Of a stretch of 64,000 nt of DNA, positions 8,915 through 22,302 are shown in pieces (within the stretch, counting starts at the first letter, position 1; each line of letters begins with the position of its first letter). A program made the position numbers and the translations under genes. Source of the DNA: Sphingomonas sp. A2-49 (GTDB taxonomy: Bacteria > Pseudomonadota > Alphaproteobacteria > Sphingomonadales > Sphingomonadaceae). The notes below the pieces were generated by a model. It was given only the letters and a program-made list of their open reading frames with translations, had not been told where the DNA came from and did not search any database. Location: the NCBI RefSeq assembly GCF_025548555.1, contig NZ_JAJLPA010000016.1, forward strand, positions 18,101-82,100, in the 5' to 3' direction.

Positions 8915-9795
8915 TGCGCGCGCCGCTCGGCCGCAGCCTCGACGCGATGCTGGCGCAGCTCAGGACGTTGCGCGAACGGGTCGAGGTGCAGGGCTTCGCG
9001 CTGGGCCGCAGCGACAGCGCGGTCGCGGTGATGCACAATGTCCGCAACGCGCTCAATCCGATCAGCACGATCCTGAGCCGGGGGATCGCCCAGCCGCCGC
9101 CGGTCGACCGTGCCACCGTCGCGCGTGCGCTGGACGAGCTCGCGCGCGACGATCTGTCCCCCGATCGTCGGGCGAAGCTCTCCGCCTTCGCCGCCGCGGC
9201 CTTCGCCGCCGAGGCCGCGGATCGCGAGACGATGCGCGACGAACTCAGGGTCGGGCGCGAGGCGATGGCGCACGTGCTGGAGATCATCGGCGAGCAACAG
9301 CGCTATGCGCACGAGCGCCCCCGCCTCGACCCGTGCGACGTCAGCGCGATCCTCGCCGGCAACGCCGCCATCGCACGCTATGCGGACGGCGCGTCGATCG
9401 CGTTCGGCTTTCCGGCGGAGGCGCCCCTGGTGCTGGCGAACCGCGTCATCCTCAGCCAAGTGATCGGCAACCTGCTCGGCAATGCGGCGGAGGCGATCGT
9501 CGCTTCGGGCCGTGACGGCGGCTCGATCGGCGTGACGATCGACGCCGCTGGCGATGTCGTTCGCGTCCGGATCCGCGACGACGGCGAGGGCTTCGACCCG
9601 GCGGCCGGCGCGACGATGTTCCAGCGCGGCTTCTCGACCCGCGGCCACAAGTCGGGGGGGCTCGGCCTGCACTGGTGTGCGAATGCCATGACCGCGATGG
9701 ACGGCAGCCTGCGGCTGGAGAGCGAGGGCAGGGGGCGGGGCGCCGTGGCGATCCTGACGCTCCGTCCCGCTGTGCCGGTGGCGCTGGCCGCCTGA
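8914..9795 (+). CDS. Soluble histidine kinase paired with the c-di-GMP regulator
   Basis: A 293-residue protein starting at the overlap TGATG with the receiver-GGDEF-EAL gene. The H-box is atypical: MHNVRNALNPIS near residue 43, with a Val-Arg-Asn rather than a Glu after the likely phospho-His. The ATPase domain has an N-box NLLGNAAEAI, G1 DDGEGFD and G2 GGLGLHWCANA. No membrane segment or sensor domain is visible, so it probably receives its signal through a partner. It most likely phosphorylates the receiver of the upstream protein. Confidence 0.85.
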   Translation: MRAPLGRSLDAMLAQLRTLRERVEVQGFALGRSDSAVAVMHNVRNALNPISTILSRGIAQPPPVDRATVARALDELARDDLSPDRRAKLSAFAAAAFAAEAADRETMRDELRVGREAMAHVLEIIGEQQRYAHERPRLDPCDVSAILAGNAAIARYADGASIAFGFPAEAPLVLANRVILSQVIGNLLGNAAEAIVASGRDGGSIGVTIDAAGDVVRVRIRDDGEGFDPAAGATMFQRGFSTRGHKSGGLGLHWCANAMTAMDGSLRLESEGRGRGAVAILTLRPAVPVALAA

Positions 9796-9808
9796 CGGCG
9801 CGCCGGCG

Positions 9809-10159
9809 CTATAGCTGGAGGCCGAAGCGCGGCGCGATCCACGTCATGGCGGCGTAGAGCGCGATGGTGAGGGCGCAGCCCGCGACCAGCGCCGCCCAGA
9901 ATCCGACGCCGTGGCGCAGCAGCGCCGGGATCAGCAGGAACATCGGCAGCGACGGCAGCACGTACCAGAAGGTCGCCCCGGCATGCGCGGCCATCGTTTC
10001 GGGATCGGGCTTGTCGCTCCACAGCCAGATCATGCCCAGCACCGACACCAGCGGCAGCGACGCGACCAGCGCGCCGAAGCCGGGATAGCGCCGCGCGAGC
10101 GTCGAGGCGACGGCGATCAGCGCGCCGGAGATCAATGCCTTGGCGGTGAGGTAGAGCAT
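9809..10159 (-). CDS. DUF3147 family membrane protein
   Basis: A 116-residue hydrophobic protein with about four membrane helices and the sequence LVASLPLVSVLGMIWLW, which matches my memory of DUF3147 proteins. The function is unknown. It converges on the histidine kinase gene, 13 bases away, and is divergent from the lipase-like gene. The start ATG at 10159 begins MLYLTAKALI directly with the first helix. Confidence 0.75.
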   Translation of the reverse strand: MLYLTAKALISGALIAVASTLARRYPGFGALVASLPLVSVLGMIWLWSDKPDPETMAAHAGATFWYVLPSLPMFLLIPALLRHGVGFWAALVAGCALTIALYAAMTWIAPRFGLQL

Positions 10160-10265
10160 GGGCTCCTGTAGCCCGCGGCGGCGGCGGCATGAAGCGGATC
10201 GTTCGACAAACGCCGATCCCCGGCATAGCCTCTCCATCGCGGCATCCGCCGCCTGGGGAGGGCGT

Positions 10266-11390
10266 ATGCGGCCATCTATAGCCTCTATCGCGATCTGTGC
10301 GACCGTGTGTCCGGGGGCGGCGGGCGCACAACGCGCCGGGCAGCTGATCGCCGCGGAGCCGGTGCGCACCGCGCCCGCCGGCATGCAGGCTTGGACGATC
10401 GTCTATTGGACCACCGACGGCCGTGGTCGGCCGGCGCGGGTGACGGGGATGGTCGTCGCGCCGCAGGGGGCCACGCCCCGGGTTCCGCGCGACGTGCTGG
10501 CATGGACGCACGGCACGTCGGGCGTCGCCACCCAATGCGCGCCGTCGCTGGCGCCCGGCTTCTGGACGCATTCGCCCGGCCTCGACGGCGTGCGCGAGGG
10601 CTATGTCGTGGTCGCGCCCGACTATCCCGGACTGGGCAGCGCGGGCGTGCATCCGTATCTGGTCGGGCAGGATACCGGCCGTTCCGTGCTCGACGCGGTG
10701 CGTGCGGCGCGATCGATCCCCGCGGCCGCGGCGGGCCGGCGATTTGCGGTGTGGGGCGAATCGCAGGGTGGCCACGCCGCGCTGTGGACCGGCCAGATCG
10801 CGCGAGCCTATGCGCCGGAACTCCAGCTGGTGGGCGTGGCTGCGGCGGCGCCGACGACCGATCTCGTCGCCAACGTCCGGCAGGTACCCGACCGCACGGT
10901 CGGGGCGCTGATGACGGCGTTCATCGGCTACAGCTGGGCCGCGCATTACGGCGCGCCGCTGGCGACGCTGGGCGGTCCGCAGACACGGGCGATCATGACG
11001 CGGCTGGCGAAGAACAATTGCATCAAGCTGGACGCCAGGCCGAAGCTGATGACGATGCTCGGGGTCGCGACGGTGCAGGCGCGGCTGAAGGACCGGGATC
11101 TCGGCACGATCCAGCCATGGGCGCGGCTGGCGCGGCTCAACAGCCCGACGACGACGCCGTTCGGCGTGCCGATGTTGATCGCGCAGAATCCGAAGGACGA
11201 TCTGGTCGCGCCTGCGGTGACGCGCGCCTATGCGCAGGCGCTGTGCCGCGGGGGCGCCCGGCTGCGCTACCTGACGATCGGCGGGTCGGGGCATGCGACC
11301 AGCGCGCGGGATTCGGCGGCCGCGACGCTGCGCTGGATCGGCGACCGCTTCGCCGGCCGGCCGGCACCGAGCGACTGCGGCCGGATCTGA
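10266..11390 (+). CDS. Secreted alpha/beta-hydrolase, secretory-lipase (LIP) family
   Basis: A 374-residue protein with a signal peptide (about 1-21, ending AGA). It has the nucleophile elbow GESQGG, a later Asp in NPKDDLVAP and the His in GGSGHATSA, giving a complete catalytic triad in the expected order. The family hydrolyses lipids or other esters outside the cytoplasm; the substrate cannot be read from sequence. ATG 10266 is chosen because it places the signal peptide at the N-terminus; an in-frame ATG at 10158 would put 36 polar residues before it. Confidence 0.8.
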   Translation: MRPSIASIAICATVCPGAAGAQRAGQLIAAEPVRTAPAGMQAWTIVYWTTDGRGRPARVTGMVVAPQGATPRVPRDVLAWTHGTSGVATQCAPSLAPGFWTHSPGLDGVREGYVVVAPDYPGLGSAGVHPYLVGQDTGRSVLDAVRAARSIPAAAAGRRFAVWGESQGGHAALWTGQIARAYAPELQLVGVAAAAPTTDLVANVRQVPDRTVGALMTAFIGYSWAAHYGAPLATLGGPQTRAIMTRLAKNNCIKLDARPKLMTMLGVATVQARLKDRDLGTIQPWARLARLNSPTTTPFGVPMLIAQNPKDDLVAPAVTRAYAQALCRGGARLRYLTIGGSGHATSARDSAAATLRWIGDRFAGRPAPSDCGRI

Positions 11391-11423
11391 CCAGCCGGCG
11401 CAGCGGTCGCGCCGCCGCAATGG

Positions 11424-11452
11424 AAAAGGCCGGGGCGTCGCCACCCCGGCCT
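11424..11452 (-). terminator. Intrinsic terminator of the secE-nusG operon
   Basis: Inverted arms AGGCCGGGG (11427-11435) and CCCCGGCCT (11444-11452) enclose an 8-base loop. Read on the minus strand the stem is followed by TTTT (complement of 11424-11427). The site lies downstream of nusG and between convergent genes, so it ends the nusG transcript and may also limit the lipase transcript. Confidence 0.75.
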
Positions 11453-11497
11453 CGCGATCCGCGTGTCACCGGCCGTCCGGACGGGCCGGCGATCGCA

Positions 11498-12034
11498 TTA
11501 CTTGCTGCGTTCGACCTGTTCGAAGTCGAGTTCGACCGGGGTGGCGCGACCGAAGATCGACACCGACACCTTGACCTTGGACTTGTCGAAATCGAGTTCC
11601 TCGACGATGCCGTTGAAGCTCGCGAACGGGCCTTCCAGCACCTTGACCGCGTCGCCGATCTCGTAGTCGACCTTGACCTTGGTCTTGGGGGCCGCCGCCG
11701 CCTCTTCCTTGCTGTTGAGCATGCGCGCGGCCTCGGCCTCGCTGATCGCCTGCGGCTTGCCCATGCTCCCCAGGAAGCCGGTGACCTTGGGCGTATTCTT
11801 GACGAGGTGATAGACGTCGTCGTTCATGTTGAGCTTGGCGAGGACGTAGCCCGGCATGAACTTGCGCTCGACCGCGATCTTCTTGCCGCGGCGTGCCTCG
11901 GTGATCGTCTCGGTCGGAACCTCGATCTGCTCGACCAGCTGTTCCAGCCCGAGCCGTGTCGCCTCGGACATGATCGCGTCGCGGACCTTGCCCTCGAAGC
12001 CCGAATAGGCGTGAATGATGTACCAGCGCGCCAT
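11498..12034 (-). CDS. nusG: Transcription termination/antitermination factor NusG
   Basis: A 178-residue NusG beginning MARWYIIHAYSGFEGKV, with an N-terminal NGN domain (to about residue 110) and a C-terminal KOW domain around GDAVKVLEGPFASFNGIVEELD. It binds RNA polymerase and links it to Rho or the ribosome. It follows secE with a 10-base gap, the usual secE-nusG operon. Confidence 0.95.
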   Translation of the reverse strand: MARWYIIHAYSGFEGKVRDAIMSEATRLGLEQLVEQIEVPTETITEARRGKKIAVERKFMPGYVLAKLNMNDDVYHLVKNTPKVTGFLGSMGKPQAISEAEAARMLNSKEEAAAAPKTKVKVDYEIGDAVKVLEGPFASFNGIVEELDFDKSKVKVSVSIFGRATPVELDFEQVERSK

Positions 12035-12044
12035 TGGAAAACCC

Positions 12045-12242
12045 TTACTTCGCGAGCTTGAGCAGCGCCTGGACGACCGCGTTGAAGAACGTGTCGACGC
12101 CCAGGAAGAACAGCGCGAGGACGGTCGTCATGATGACCACCATGACGCCCGTCATGATCGTTTCGCGCCGGGTCGGCCAGACGACCTTCTTGGTCTCGGC
12201 CTGCACCTGACGGATGAATTCGATGGGGGTCGTTTTCGCCAC
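12045..12242 (-). CDS. secE: Preprotein translocase subunit SecE
   Basis: A 65-residue, single-helix SecE of the short alphaproteobacterial type: a cytoplasmic segment with QAETKKVVWPTRRET, then one membrane helix (VMVVIMTTVLALFFLGVD). It starts with GTG at 12242. It joins SecY (28.1 kb) in the translocon. The 205 bases upstream hold an imperfect hairpin (around 12259-12288) but no clear promoter. Confidence 0.93.
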   Translation of the reverse strand: MAKTTPIEFIRQVQAETKKVVWPTRRETIMTGVMVVIMTTVLALFFLGVDTFFNAVVQALLKLAK

Positions 12243-12447
12243 TGTTTTTTCTCAGAACCCGCTGGAATCACGAAATCCGATTCAGCGGGGCATGAAGGCT
12301 CCGCCGCTTTCCCTGATGTGGGAAACCGGCGAAAGGCCCGTCCTCGCTGTCGGATGGCCCGCGCAGATAGCCCGGCGGGCCGGCGAGCGCAAGTCTGGTG
12401 GCGACGGCGCGCGTCCCGCCGCGGCGGCCGCGCGCATGCGGCGGGGA

Positions 12448-12591
12448 TCAGTGCCCGTAGCGTTTGATGCCGCGGCGGCGCAGCTTTTCGCGTTTTCGCC
12501 GGCGCAGGTAGAGCACCAGCGCGGGCACGCCCACCAATATCAAAACGCCGATGATGGCTAACACGATGGTGTGTCGGGTCGTCTCGTCCAT
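12448..12591 (-). CDS. Small single-helix membrane protein, unrecognised
   Basis: A 47-residue frame: a short polar N-terminus (MDETTRHT), one hydrophobic helix (IVLAIIGVLILVGVPALVLYL), then a strongly basic tail (RRRKREKLRRRGIKRYGH). This fits an inner-membrane protein with the basic tail in the cytoplasm. A GTG three codons earlier could also start it. It lies between tRNA-Trp and secE on the same strand. I do not recognise the family; I call it real from its coherent topology and position. Confidence 0.6.
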   Translation of the reverse strand: MDETTRHTIVLAIIGVLILVGVPALVLYLRRRKREKLRRRGIKRYGH

Positions 12592-12691
12592 CCCCACGCC
12601 TATAGCACCGATATCGCGTTCGTCACGTCGCGTCGTGCCGGAAAGGCCTCGGCCGGTCGAATCGGGCCGGACCCGCAAGCGGCGGGGAGAC

Positions 12692-12767
12692 TGGCAGGAG
12701 TGCACGGACTCGAACCGTGGGCCCTCGGTTTTGGAGACCGATGCTCTACCAACTGAGCTACACTCCT
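12692..12767 (-). tRNA. tRNA-Trp (anticodon CCA)
   Basis: A 76-base cloverleaf on the minus strand. The acceptor stem pairs AGGAGTG with CACTCCT, the discriminator is G and the 3' CCA is encoded. The D-arm contains AGCTCAGTTGGTAGAGC, the anticodon loop is CTCCAAA (anticodon CCA) and the T-arm contains GGTTCGAGTCC. tRNA-Trp upstream of secE-nusG is a common proteobacterial order. Confidence 0.97.
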
Positions 12768-13044
12768 GCAGCGCCGCGCCCTCTAGCGCCGTCGGCCGGA
12801 AAGGGCAAGCCGGCGCGTGGCCGTACGATCCCCGCCATCGGCGCGGAGCGGCGATTGACCGATCGCGCGACTCCACGTATAGGCCCGCCCCGTTCGCCGG
12901 AGCCATCCGGTGGGCAAGCTTGAACATTGCTGGATGCAAAATTGTCGGGGCCGGGGTGGCGCATGCGCTGCCCACGTCCCTTTTTGTATTCCGAAGTGCT
13001 GTGATGGCTCCAGCAAAGTAACCCATTTACGAGGTGAAGGCTTC

Positions 13045-13416
13045 ATGCCGACGATCAACCAGCTGGTCCGCAAGGGCCGCGAACCGCAGAAGGCCAAGTC
13101 CAAGGTCCCTGCGATGGAGCAGAACCCGCAGAAGCGCGGCGTCTGCACCCGCGTCTACACGACGACCCCGAAGAAGCCGAACTCGGCGCTGCGCAAGGTG
13201 GCCAAGGTCCGCCTGACCAACCAGCGCGAAGTCATCAGCTATATTCCGGGCGAAGGCCACAACCTTCAGGAGCACTCGGTGGTCCTGATCCGCGGCGGCC
13301 GCGTGCGCGATCTTCCCGGCGTCCGCTACCACGTCCTGCGCGGCGTGCTCGATACGCAGGGCGTCAAGGATCGTCGCCAGTCCCGCTCCAAGTACGGCGC
13401 CAAGCGTCCGAAGTAA
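13045..13416 (+). CDS. rpsL: 30S ribosomal protein S12
   Basis: A 123-residue S12 with [24 protein letters not shown] and [28 protein letters not shown] blocks. The Lys residues of TPKKPNS and the RVRDLPG segment match the streptomycin-sensitive form. First gene of the str cluster. ATG 13045 follows GAGGTGAAGG; the in-frame ATG at 12910 is too far upstream for S12. The 277-base spacer to the divergent tRNA-Trp should hold the promoter. Confidence 0.97.
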   Translation: MPTINQLVRKGREPQKAKSKVPAMEQNPQKRGVCTRVYTTTPKKPNSALRKVAKVRLTNQREVISYIPGEGHNLQEHSVVLIRGGRVRDLPGVRYHVLRGVLDTQGVKDRRQSRSKYGAKRPK

Positions 13417-13479
13417 GCCGGTCGGCCCTGCCGCCGTGCGGGGCTCGCCCACCAGGCTGAAGTTAGAAAGGTTTTTGAA

Positions 13480-13950
13480 ATGGCACGTCGTCGTCGTCCC
13501 GAAAAGCGGGTCATCCTGCCTGATCCCAAGTTCGGGGATGAGGTCCTCTCGAAGTTCATGAATTCGGTCATGCTCGACGGCAAGAAGTCCGTCGCCGAAC
13601 TGATCGTCTACGGTGCGCTGGAAACCGTCGAGACCCGCGCCAAGCGCGAGCCGATCGGCGTGTTCCACGACGCGCTGAACAACATCAAGCCCGGCATCGA
13701 GGTGCGTTCGCGCCGCGTCGGCGGTGCGACCTACCAGGTTCCTGTCGAGGTGCGTCCCGAGCGTGCCCAGGCACTGGCGATCCGCTGGCTCATCACGGCC
13801 GCCCGCGCGCGCAGCGAGAACACCATGGCCGCCCGCCTGTCGGGCGAGCTGATGGACGCGGCGAACAATCGCGGCAACGCGGTCAAGAAGCGCGAAGACA
13901 CGCATCGCATGGCCGAAGCCAACCGCGCCTTCAGCCACTATCGCTGGTAA
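13480..13950 (+). CDS. rpsG: 30S ribosomal protein S7
   Basis: A 156-residue S7 of standard length starting [10 protein letters not shown], with the [12 protein letters not shown] and [20 protein letters not shown] blocks. It nucleates the 30S head. Second gene of the str cluster, 63 bases after rpsL. Confidence 0.97.
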   Translation: MARRRRPEKRVILPDPKFGDEVLSKFMNSVMLDGKKSVAELIVYGALETVETRAKREPIGVFHDALNNIKPGIEVRSRRVGGATYQVPVEVRPERAQALAIRWLITAARARSENTMAARLSGELMDAANNRGNAVKKREDTHRMAEANRAFSHYRW

Positions 13951-14033
13951 GGCTTGGAAGCCTCGACCTTCTAACCTATATCGTGGGGAGCCGGCGGAAG
14001 CTGCGCTCCCCACATCGCTAAGGAAACACGATC

Positions 14034-16130
<2,097 letters not shown>

Positions 16131-16341
16131 GCCGCGCGGGGCCGGGGCAACCTGGCCCCGAGACGGCGACAGGCCGGCCCTCGGGTCGGCCCGAGCCGAG
16201 CCCGTCCGACGACACCGGATCCACGCCGGTGTCGGCCTCTCCGGCAAAACGGGGAAGGGCTGGCGTTACCCATCATCACCCGCTACACGGCCGCGTTCGC
16301 GTGGCCCCGGCGGCACCGAATTCGAATCAGAAGGTAGGAAC

Positions 16342-17535
<1,194 letters not shown>

Positions 17536-17570
17536 TCGGTCCGGCGCCCCGGCGCCGGCCTGACAGACAG

Positions 17571-17616
17571 CGGCCCGGCTCTCCCCAAAAAAGGAGAGTC
17601 GGGCCGTTGCTATTTT
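17571..17616 (+). terminator. Intrinsic terminator after tuf
   Basis: Arms 17571-17584 (CGGCCCGGCTCTCC) and 17593-17606 (GGAGAGTCGGGCCG) form a 14-bp stem with one G-T pair and an A-rich loop, followed by TTGCTATTTT. It separates the str cluster from the S10 cluster. Confidence 0.88.
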
Positions 17617-17785
17617 ATGAGGGCTCCGTTAGGGCGCGCCTTCCAAGTTTTACTGAGTTACGGCTCTTTCTCGTCGTCCCGGCCTGGCCGGGATCTCATC
17701 CCGCCGGTCCAGCACCAGCGGCACGAGTCCTCCGCCACGGCGGGGGAGACGGCCGGGGTCGTGCTCCATCGCATCGGTAGGGATC

Positions 17786-18094
17786 ATGGACAGCAATATC
17801 CGCATTCGCCTCAAGGCGTTCGATCATCGCGTGCTCGACCAGGCGACCGGCGACATCGCCGACACCGCGCGTCGTACCGGCGCGCTCATCCGCGGCCCGA
17901 TTCCGCTGCCCACGCGCATCGAGAAGTTCACCGTCAACCGCGGCCCGCACATCGACAAGAAGTCGCGCGAGCAGTTCGAGGTGCGCACCTACAAGCGCAT
18001 GCTCGACATCGTGCAGCCGACCCCGCAGACGGTCGACGCGCTGATGAAGCTCGACCTGGCCGCGGGCGTTGACGTCGAGATCAAGCTGGCGTAA
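17786..18094 (+). CDS. rpsJ: 30S ribosomal protein S10
   Basis: A 102-residue S10 starting [14 protein letters not shown] with the [27 protein letters not shown] core split over residues 37-65. It is both a 30S protein and the NusE antitermination factor. First gene of the S10 cluster; a 169-base region after the tuf terminator should hold its promoter. Confidence 0.96.
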   Translation: MDSNIRIRLKAFDHRVLDQATGDIADTARRTGALIRGPIPLPTRIEKFTVNRGPHIDKKSREQFEVRTYKRMLDIVQPTPQTVDALMKLDLAAGVDVEIKLA

Positions 18095-18378
18095 TGGCGC
18101 GCATCCCGCGGTCGACGTCGAGTCCCGCGGGTTTGCCGTTTCCACCCCGGTGGAACGGCCGGTTTGGGAACTCCGCGCAGCGGGGCACCTGACAGACACG
18201 AGATACCGCCGGCCCTTCGGGGTCGGGCCAGCGTCTCCCGTCATGTCCCCGGCAACGGGGGCGACCAGCCCGGGACGGGGCGACGTAACGACAATCGGGC
18301 CGGATGGCGTGTCCTTGGACATGCCGCACGCACGTTCGGGAATGGTCCCGGCGTGCCTCTGTAATGGAGTGATGGATC

Positions 18379-19128
18379 ATGCGTACTGGCGTGATCGCGA
18401 AGAAAATGGGTATGACCCGCCTGTTCCAGGATGATGGCCGCCACGTGCCGGTCACCGTCCTGCAGCTCGAAGGCCTCCAGGTCATTGCCCGTCGCGAACA
18501 AGATCGTGATGGCTACACCGCCGTCCAGCTCGGTGCTGGCGTCGCCAAGGCCAAGAATGTCGCCAAGCCGCAGCGCGGCCACTTCGGCAAGGCCGAGGTC
18601 GAGCCCAAGGCGGTCGTCGCCGAATTCCGCGTGACCGAGGACAACCTCCTCGACGTCGGCGCAGAGATTTCGGCAGAGCATTTCGTCGCGGGCCAGCTCG
18701 TCGATATCCAGGGTCGTACCCAGGGTAAGGGCTTCGCCGGCGGCATGAAGCGCTGGAACTTCGGCGGTCTGCGCGCGACGCACGGCGTCTCGGTCTCGCA
18801 CCGTTCGCTCGGTTCGACCGGCCAGCGCCAGGATCCGGGTCGCGTCTTCAAGAACAAGAAGATGGCCGGCCACATGGGCGACAAGTACCGCACGCAGCAG
18901 AACCTCGAGGTCGTCGGCACCGACGCCGAGCGCGGTCTGATCTTCGTCAAGGGCTCGGTCCCGGGATCGAAGGGCGGCTGGCTGTTCGTCAAGGACGCGG
19001 TCAAGGTCAAGGCGCATGCCGAGGCTCCCTATCCCGCCAGCCTGAAGCAGGCTGCCAACAGCAACACCGCAGCCGACACGCCCGTTGAGACGAGCGCGCC
19101 GGAAGCTACCGACGGCCAGGAGGGCTGA
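18379..19128 (+). CDS. rplC: 50S ribosomal protein L3, with C-terminal extension
   Basis: A 249-residue L3 beginning [16 protein letters not shown], with the conserved [13 protein letters not shown] and [25 protein letters not shown] blocks. E. coli L3 has 209 residues; here about 38 extra residues, acidic and rich in Ala, Thr and Glu, follow the core. It is separated from rpsJ by an unusually long 284-base spacer. Confidence 0.96.
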   Translation: MRTGVIAKKMGMTRLFQDDGRHVPVTVLQLEGLQVIARREQDRDGYTAVQLGAGVAKAKNVAKPQRGHFGKAEVEPKAVVAEFRVTEDNLLDVGAEISAEHFVAGQLVDIQGRTQGKGFAGGMKRWNFGGLRATHGVSVSHRSLGSTGQRQDPGRVFKNKKMAGHMGDKYRTQQNLEVVGTDAERGLIFVKGSVPGSKGGWLFVKDAVKVKAHAEAPYPASLKQAANSNTAADTPVETSAPEATDGQEG

Positions 19129-19130
19129 AC

Positions 19131-19772
19131 GTGAAGGTCAAGGTTCAATCCTTCGCCGGCACCGCCGCGGCGGACGTCGAGCTCAACGACGAGGTCTTCG
19201 GCCTCGATCCGCGCGCCGACATCCTGCACCGCGTGGTCACCTGGCAGCTCGAGAAGCGTCGCGAGACGGCGCGCGGCACGCGCGAGCGCGCCGACGTCGC
19301 CCGCACCGGCAAGAAGTTCGGTCGCCAGAAGGGCGGCGGTACCGCACGTCACGGCGATCGCCGCGCGCCGGTCTTCATCGGTGGCGGTAAGGCGCACGGC
19401 GCCCGCGTCCGCGACTTCAACCCGGGCCTCAACAAGAAGGTCCGCGCGCTGGGGCTGAAGATGGCGCTGTCGAGCCACGCCAAGGCCGGCTCGCTGTTCG
19501 TCATGGACAGCCTGGCGGTCGAGGGCAACAAGACCAAGACGCTGGTCGGCGATCTCGCCAAGCTCGGCTTCGGAAAGTCGGCGCTGGTCATCGACGGCGA
19601 CGCCGTCGAGACGAGCTTCGCGCTCGCCGCGGGCAACCTGCACCACGTCAACGTGATGCCGGCCGCCGGCGCCAACGTCTATGACATCCTGAAGGCTGAC
19701 ACGCTGGTCCTGACCCGCGCGGCGGTCGAGAAGCTGGAGGCGCGCTTCGCCCTCCCGGGAGGGGCCAACTAA
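19131..19772 (+). CDS. rplD: 50S ribosomal protein L4
   Basis: A 213-residue L4 with [22 protein letters not shown] and the [10 protein letters not shown] loop that lines the exit tunnel. GTG start at 19131, two bases after the rplC stop. In gamma-proteobacteria L4 autoregulates the S10 operon; no such leader could be confirmed here. Confidence 0.96.
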   Translation: MKVKVQSFAGTAAADVELNDEVFGLDPRADILHRVVTWQLEKRRETARGTRERADVARTGKKFGRQKGGGTARHGDRRAPVFIGGGKAHGARVRDFNPGLNKKVRALGLKMALSSHAKAGSLFVMDSLAVEGNKTKTLVGDLAKLGFGKSALVIDGDAVETSFALAAGNLHHVNVMPAAGANVYDILKADTLVLTRAAVEKLEARFALPGGAN

Positions 19773-20083
19773 TGGCTAAGCAGCAGAAGGCCGTCGACAA
19801 CCGTCACTATGACGTGATCGTCGCGCCGCACATCACCGAAAAGGCGACCTTGCTCTCCGAGCATAACGCCGTCGTGTTCAAGGTCGCCAACGACGCGACC
19901 AAGCCGCAGATCAAGGCTGCCGTCGAGGCTCTCTTCGACGTCACCGTGACCGGCGTGAACACGATCGTCCAGAAGGGCAAGACCAAGAAGTGGAAGGGCG
20001 CTCCCTACCAGCGCTCCGACATGAAGAAGGCCATTGTCACCCTGAAGGACGGCCAGTCCATCGACGTGACGACGGGGATCTGA
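19772..20083 (+). CDS. rplW: 50S ribosomal protein L23
   Basis: A 103-residue L23 with [17 protein letters not shown] and [22 protein letters not shown]. It sits at the exit tunnel and docks trigger factor and SRP. It overlaps the rplD stop by one base (TAATG). Confidence 0.96.
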   Translation: MAKQQKAVDNRHYDVIVAPHITEKATLLSEHNAVVFKVANDATKPQIKAAVEALFDVTVTGVNTIVQKGKTKKWKGAPYQRSDMKKAIVTLKDGQSIDVTTGI

Positions 20084-20088
20084 GGATC

Positions 20089-20928
20089 ATGGCACTCAAG
20101 CATTATAATCCGACGACGCCGGCACAGCGCGGCCTCGTCCTCGTCGACAAGTCGTCGCTCTGGAAGGGCAAGCCGGTCAAGGCGCTCACCGAGGGCAAGC
20201 GCAAGTCGGGCGGCCGCAACAACAAGGGCCATGTGACCAGCCGCGGCATCGCCGGCGGTCACAAGCAGAAGTACCGCTACGTCGACTTCAAGCGTCGCAA
20301 GTGGGACGTCGAGGGCACCGTCGAGCGGCTGGAATACGATCCCAACCGCACCGCGTTCATCGCGCTGGTGAAGTATGCCGACGAGGAGCTGGCCTACATC
20401 ATCGCGCCGCAGCGTCTGGCGCCGGGCGACAAGGTCCTTGCGGCCAAGAAGACCGACACCAAGCCGGGCAACGCGATGGAGATCGGCCAGGTCCCCGTCG
20501 GCACCATCGTCCACAACGTGGAGATGAAGCCGGGCAAGGGCGGCCAGATCGCGCGTTCGGCCGGCACCTATGTGCAGGTCGTCGGTCGCGATCGCGGCAT
20601 GGTCATCGTCCGCCTCAACTCGGGCGAGCAGCGCTACATCCGTGGCGAGTGCATGGCGACGGTCGGTGCGGTGTCGAACCCGGACAACCAGAACCAGAAC
20701 CTCGGCAAGGCCGGGCGTTCGCGCTGGATGGGCAAGCGTCCGCTGACCCGCGGCGTCGCCAAGAACCCGGTCGACCATCCGCACGGCGGTGGTGAAGGCC
20801 GGACCTCGGGCGGCCGTCATCCGGTCACCCCGTGGGGCAAGCCGACGAAGGGTGCGCGCACCCGTCACAATAAGTCGACCGACAAGATGATTATCCGGTC
20901 GCGTCATTCGACTAAGAGGAAGGGCTAA
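20089..20928 (+). CDS. rplB: 50S ribosomal protein L2
   Basis: A 279-residue L2 starting [15 protein letters not shown], with the peptidyl-transferase-proximal [25 protein letters not shown] block. The start at 20089 fits the universal N-terminus and lies 5 bases after rplW. Confidence 0.97.
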   Translation: MALKHYNPTTPAQRGLVLVDKSSLWKGKPVKALTEGKRKSGGRNNKGHVTSRGIAGGHKQKYRYVDFKRRKWDVEGTVERLEYDPNRTAFIALVKYADEELAYIIAPQRLAPGDKVLAAKKTDTKPGNAMEIGQVPVGTIVHNVEMKPGKGGQIARSAGTYVQVVGRDRGMVIVRLNSGEQRYIRGECMATVGAVSNPDNQNQNLGKAGRSRWMGKRPLTRGVAKNPVDHPHGGGEGRTSGGRHPVTPWGKPTKGARTRHNKSTDKMIIRSRHSTKRKG

Positions 20929-20930
20929 CC

Positions 20931-21206
20931 ATGGCTCGTTCAGTCTGGAAGGGCCCGTTCGTTGAACTGAGCCTTCTGAAGAAGGCGGAAACCGCGCAGG
21001 ACAGCGGTGGCCGCTCGCCGATCAAGACCTGGTCGCGTCGTTCCACCATCCTGCCGTCGTTCGTCGGCCTCACGTTCAACGTCTACAACGGCCGCAAGTT
21101 CGTGCCGGTGTCGGTCAACGAAGACATGGTCGGCATGAAGCTGGGCGAGTTCGCGCCGACGCGCTACTTCCCGGGTCACGCCGCCGACAAGAAGGGCAAG
21201 CGCTGA
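20931..21206 (+). CDS. rpsS: 30S ribosomal protein S19
   Basis: A 91-residue S19 with RSVWKGPFV and [24 protein letters not shown], the 30S head protein pairing with S13. Two bases after rplB and sharing one base with the rplV start. Confidence 0.97.
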   Translation: MARSVWKGPFVELSLLKKAETAQDSGGRSPIKTWSRRSTILPSFVGLTFNVYNGRKFVPVSVNEDMVGMKLGEFAPTRYFPGHAADKKGKR

Positions 21207-21582
21207 TGAGCAAGCCAGTCTCCCCCCGCAAGGTCGGTGATAAGGAAGCGCTGTCGGTCGGCACGCAGATCCGCGGTTCGGCGCAGAAGCTGAACCTGGT
21301 CGCCGCGCTGATCCGCAACAAGCCGGTCGGCGATGCGATGAACATCCTCGCCTTCTCGACGAAGGCGATGGCGGTCGACGCGCGCAAGGTGCTGGCCTCG
21401 GCCATCGCCAATGCCGAGAACAACCACAACCTCGACGTCGACGCGCTCGTCGTCGCCGAGGCGTCGGTCGGCAAGTCGATCACCATGAAGCGCTTCGCGA
21501 CCCGCGGCCGTGGCAAGTCCACCCGCATCCTGAAGCCGTTCAGCCGTCTGCGCATCGTCGTGCGCGAGCAGGAAGAAGCATA

Positions 21583-21583
<1 letters not shown>
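21206..21583 (+). CDS. rplV: 50S ribosomal protein L22
   Basis: A 125-residue L22 with [20 protein letters not shown] and the tunnel hairpin region [20 protein letters not shown]. It overlaps rpsS and rpsC by one base each (TGATG and TAATG), so translation is tightly coupled. Confidence 0.97.
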
Positions 21584-22290
<707 letters not shown>

Positions 22291-22302
22291 GGGGCAACAG
22301 AC

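Noticed and set aside
16138..16162. Terminator after fusA
   Set aside because: A GC-rich hairpin is present but has no T-run; tuf most likely follows on the same transcript.
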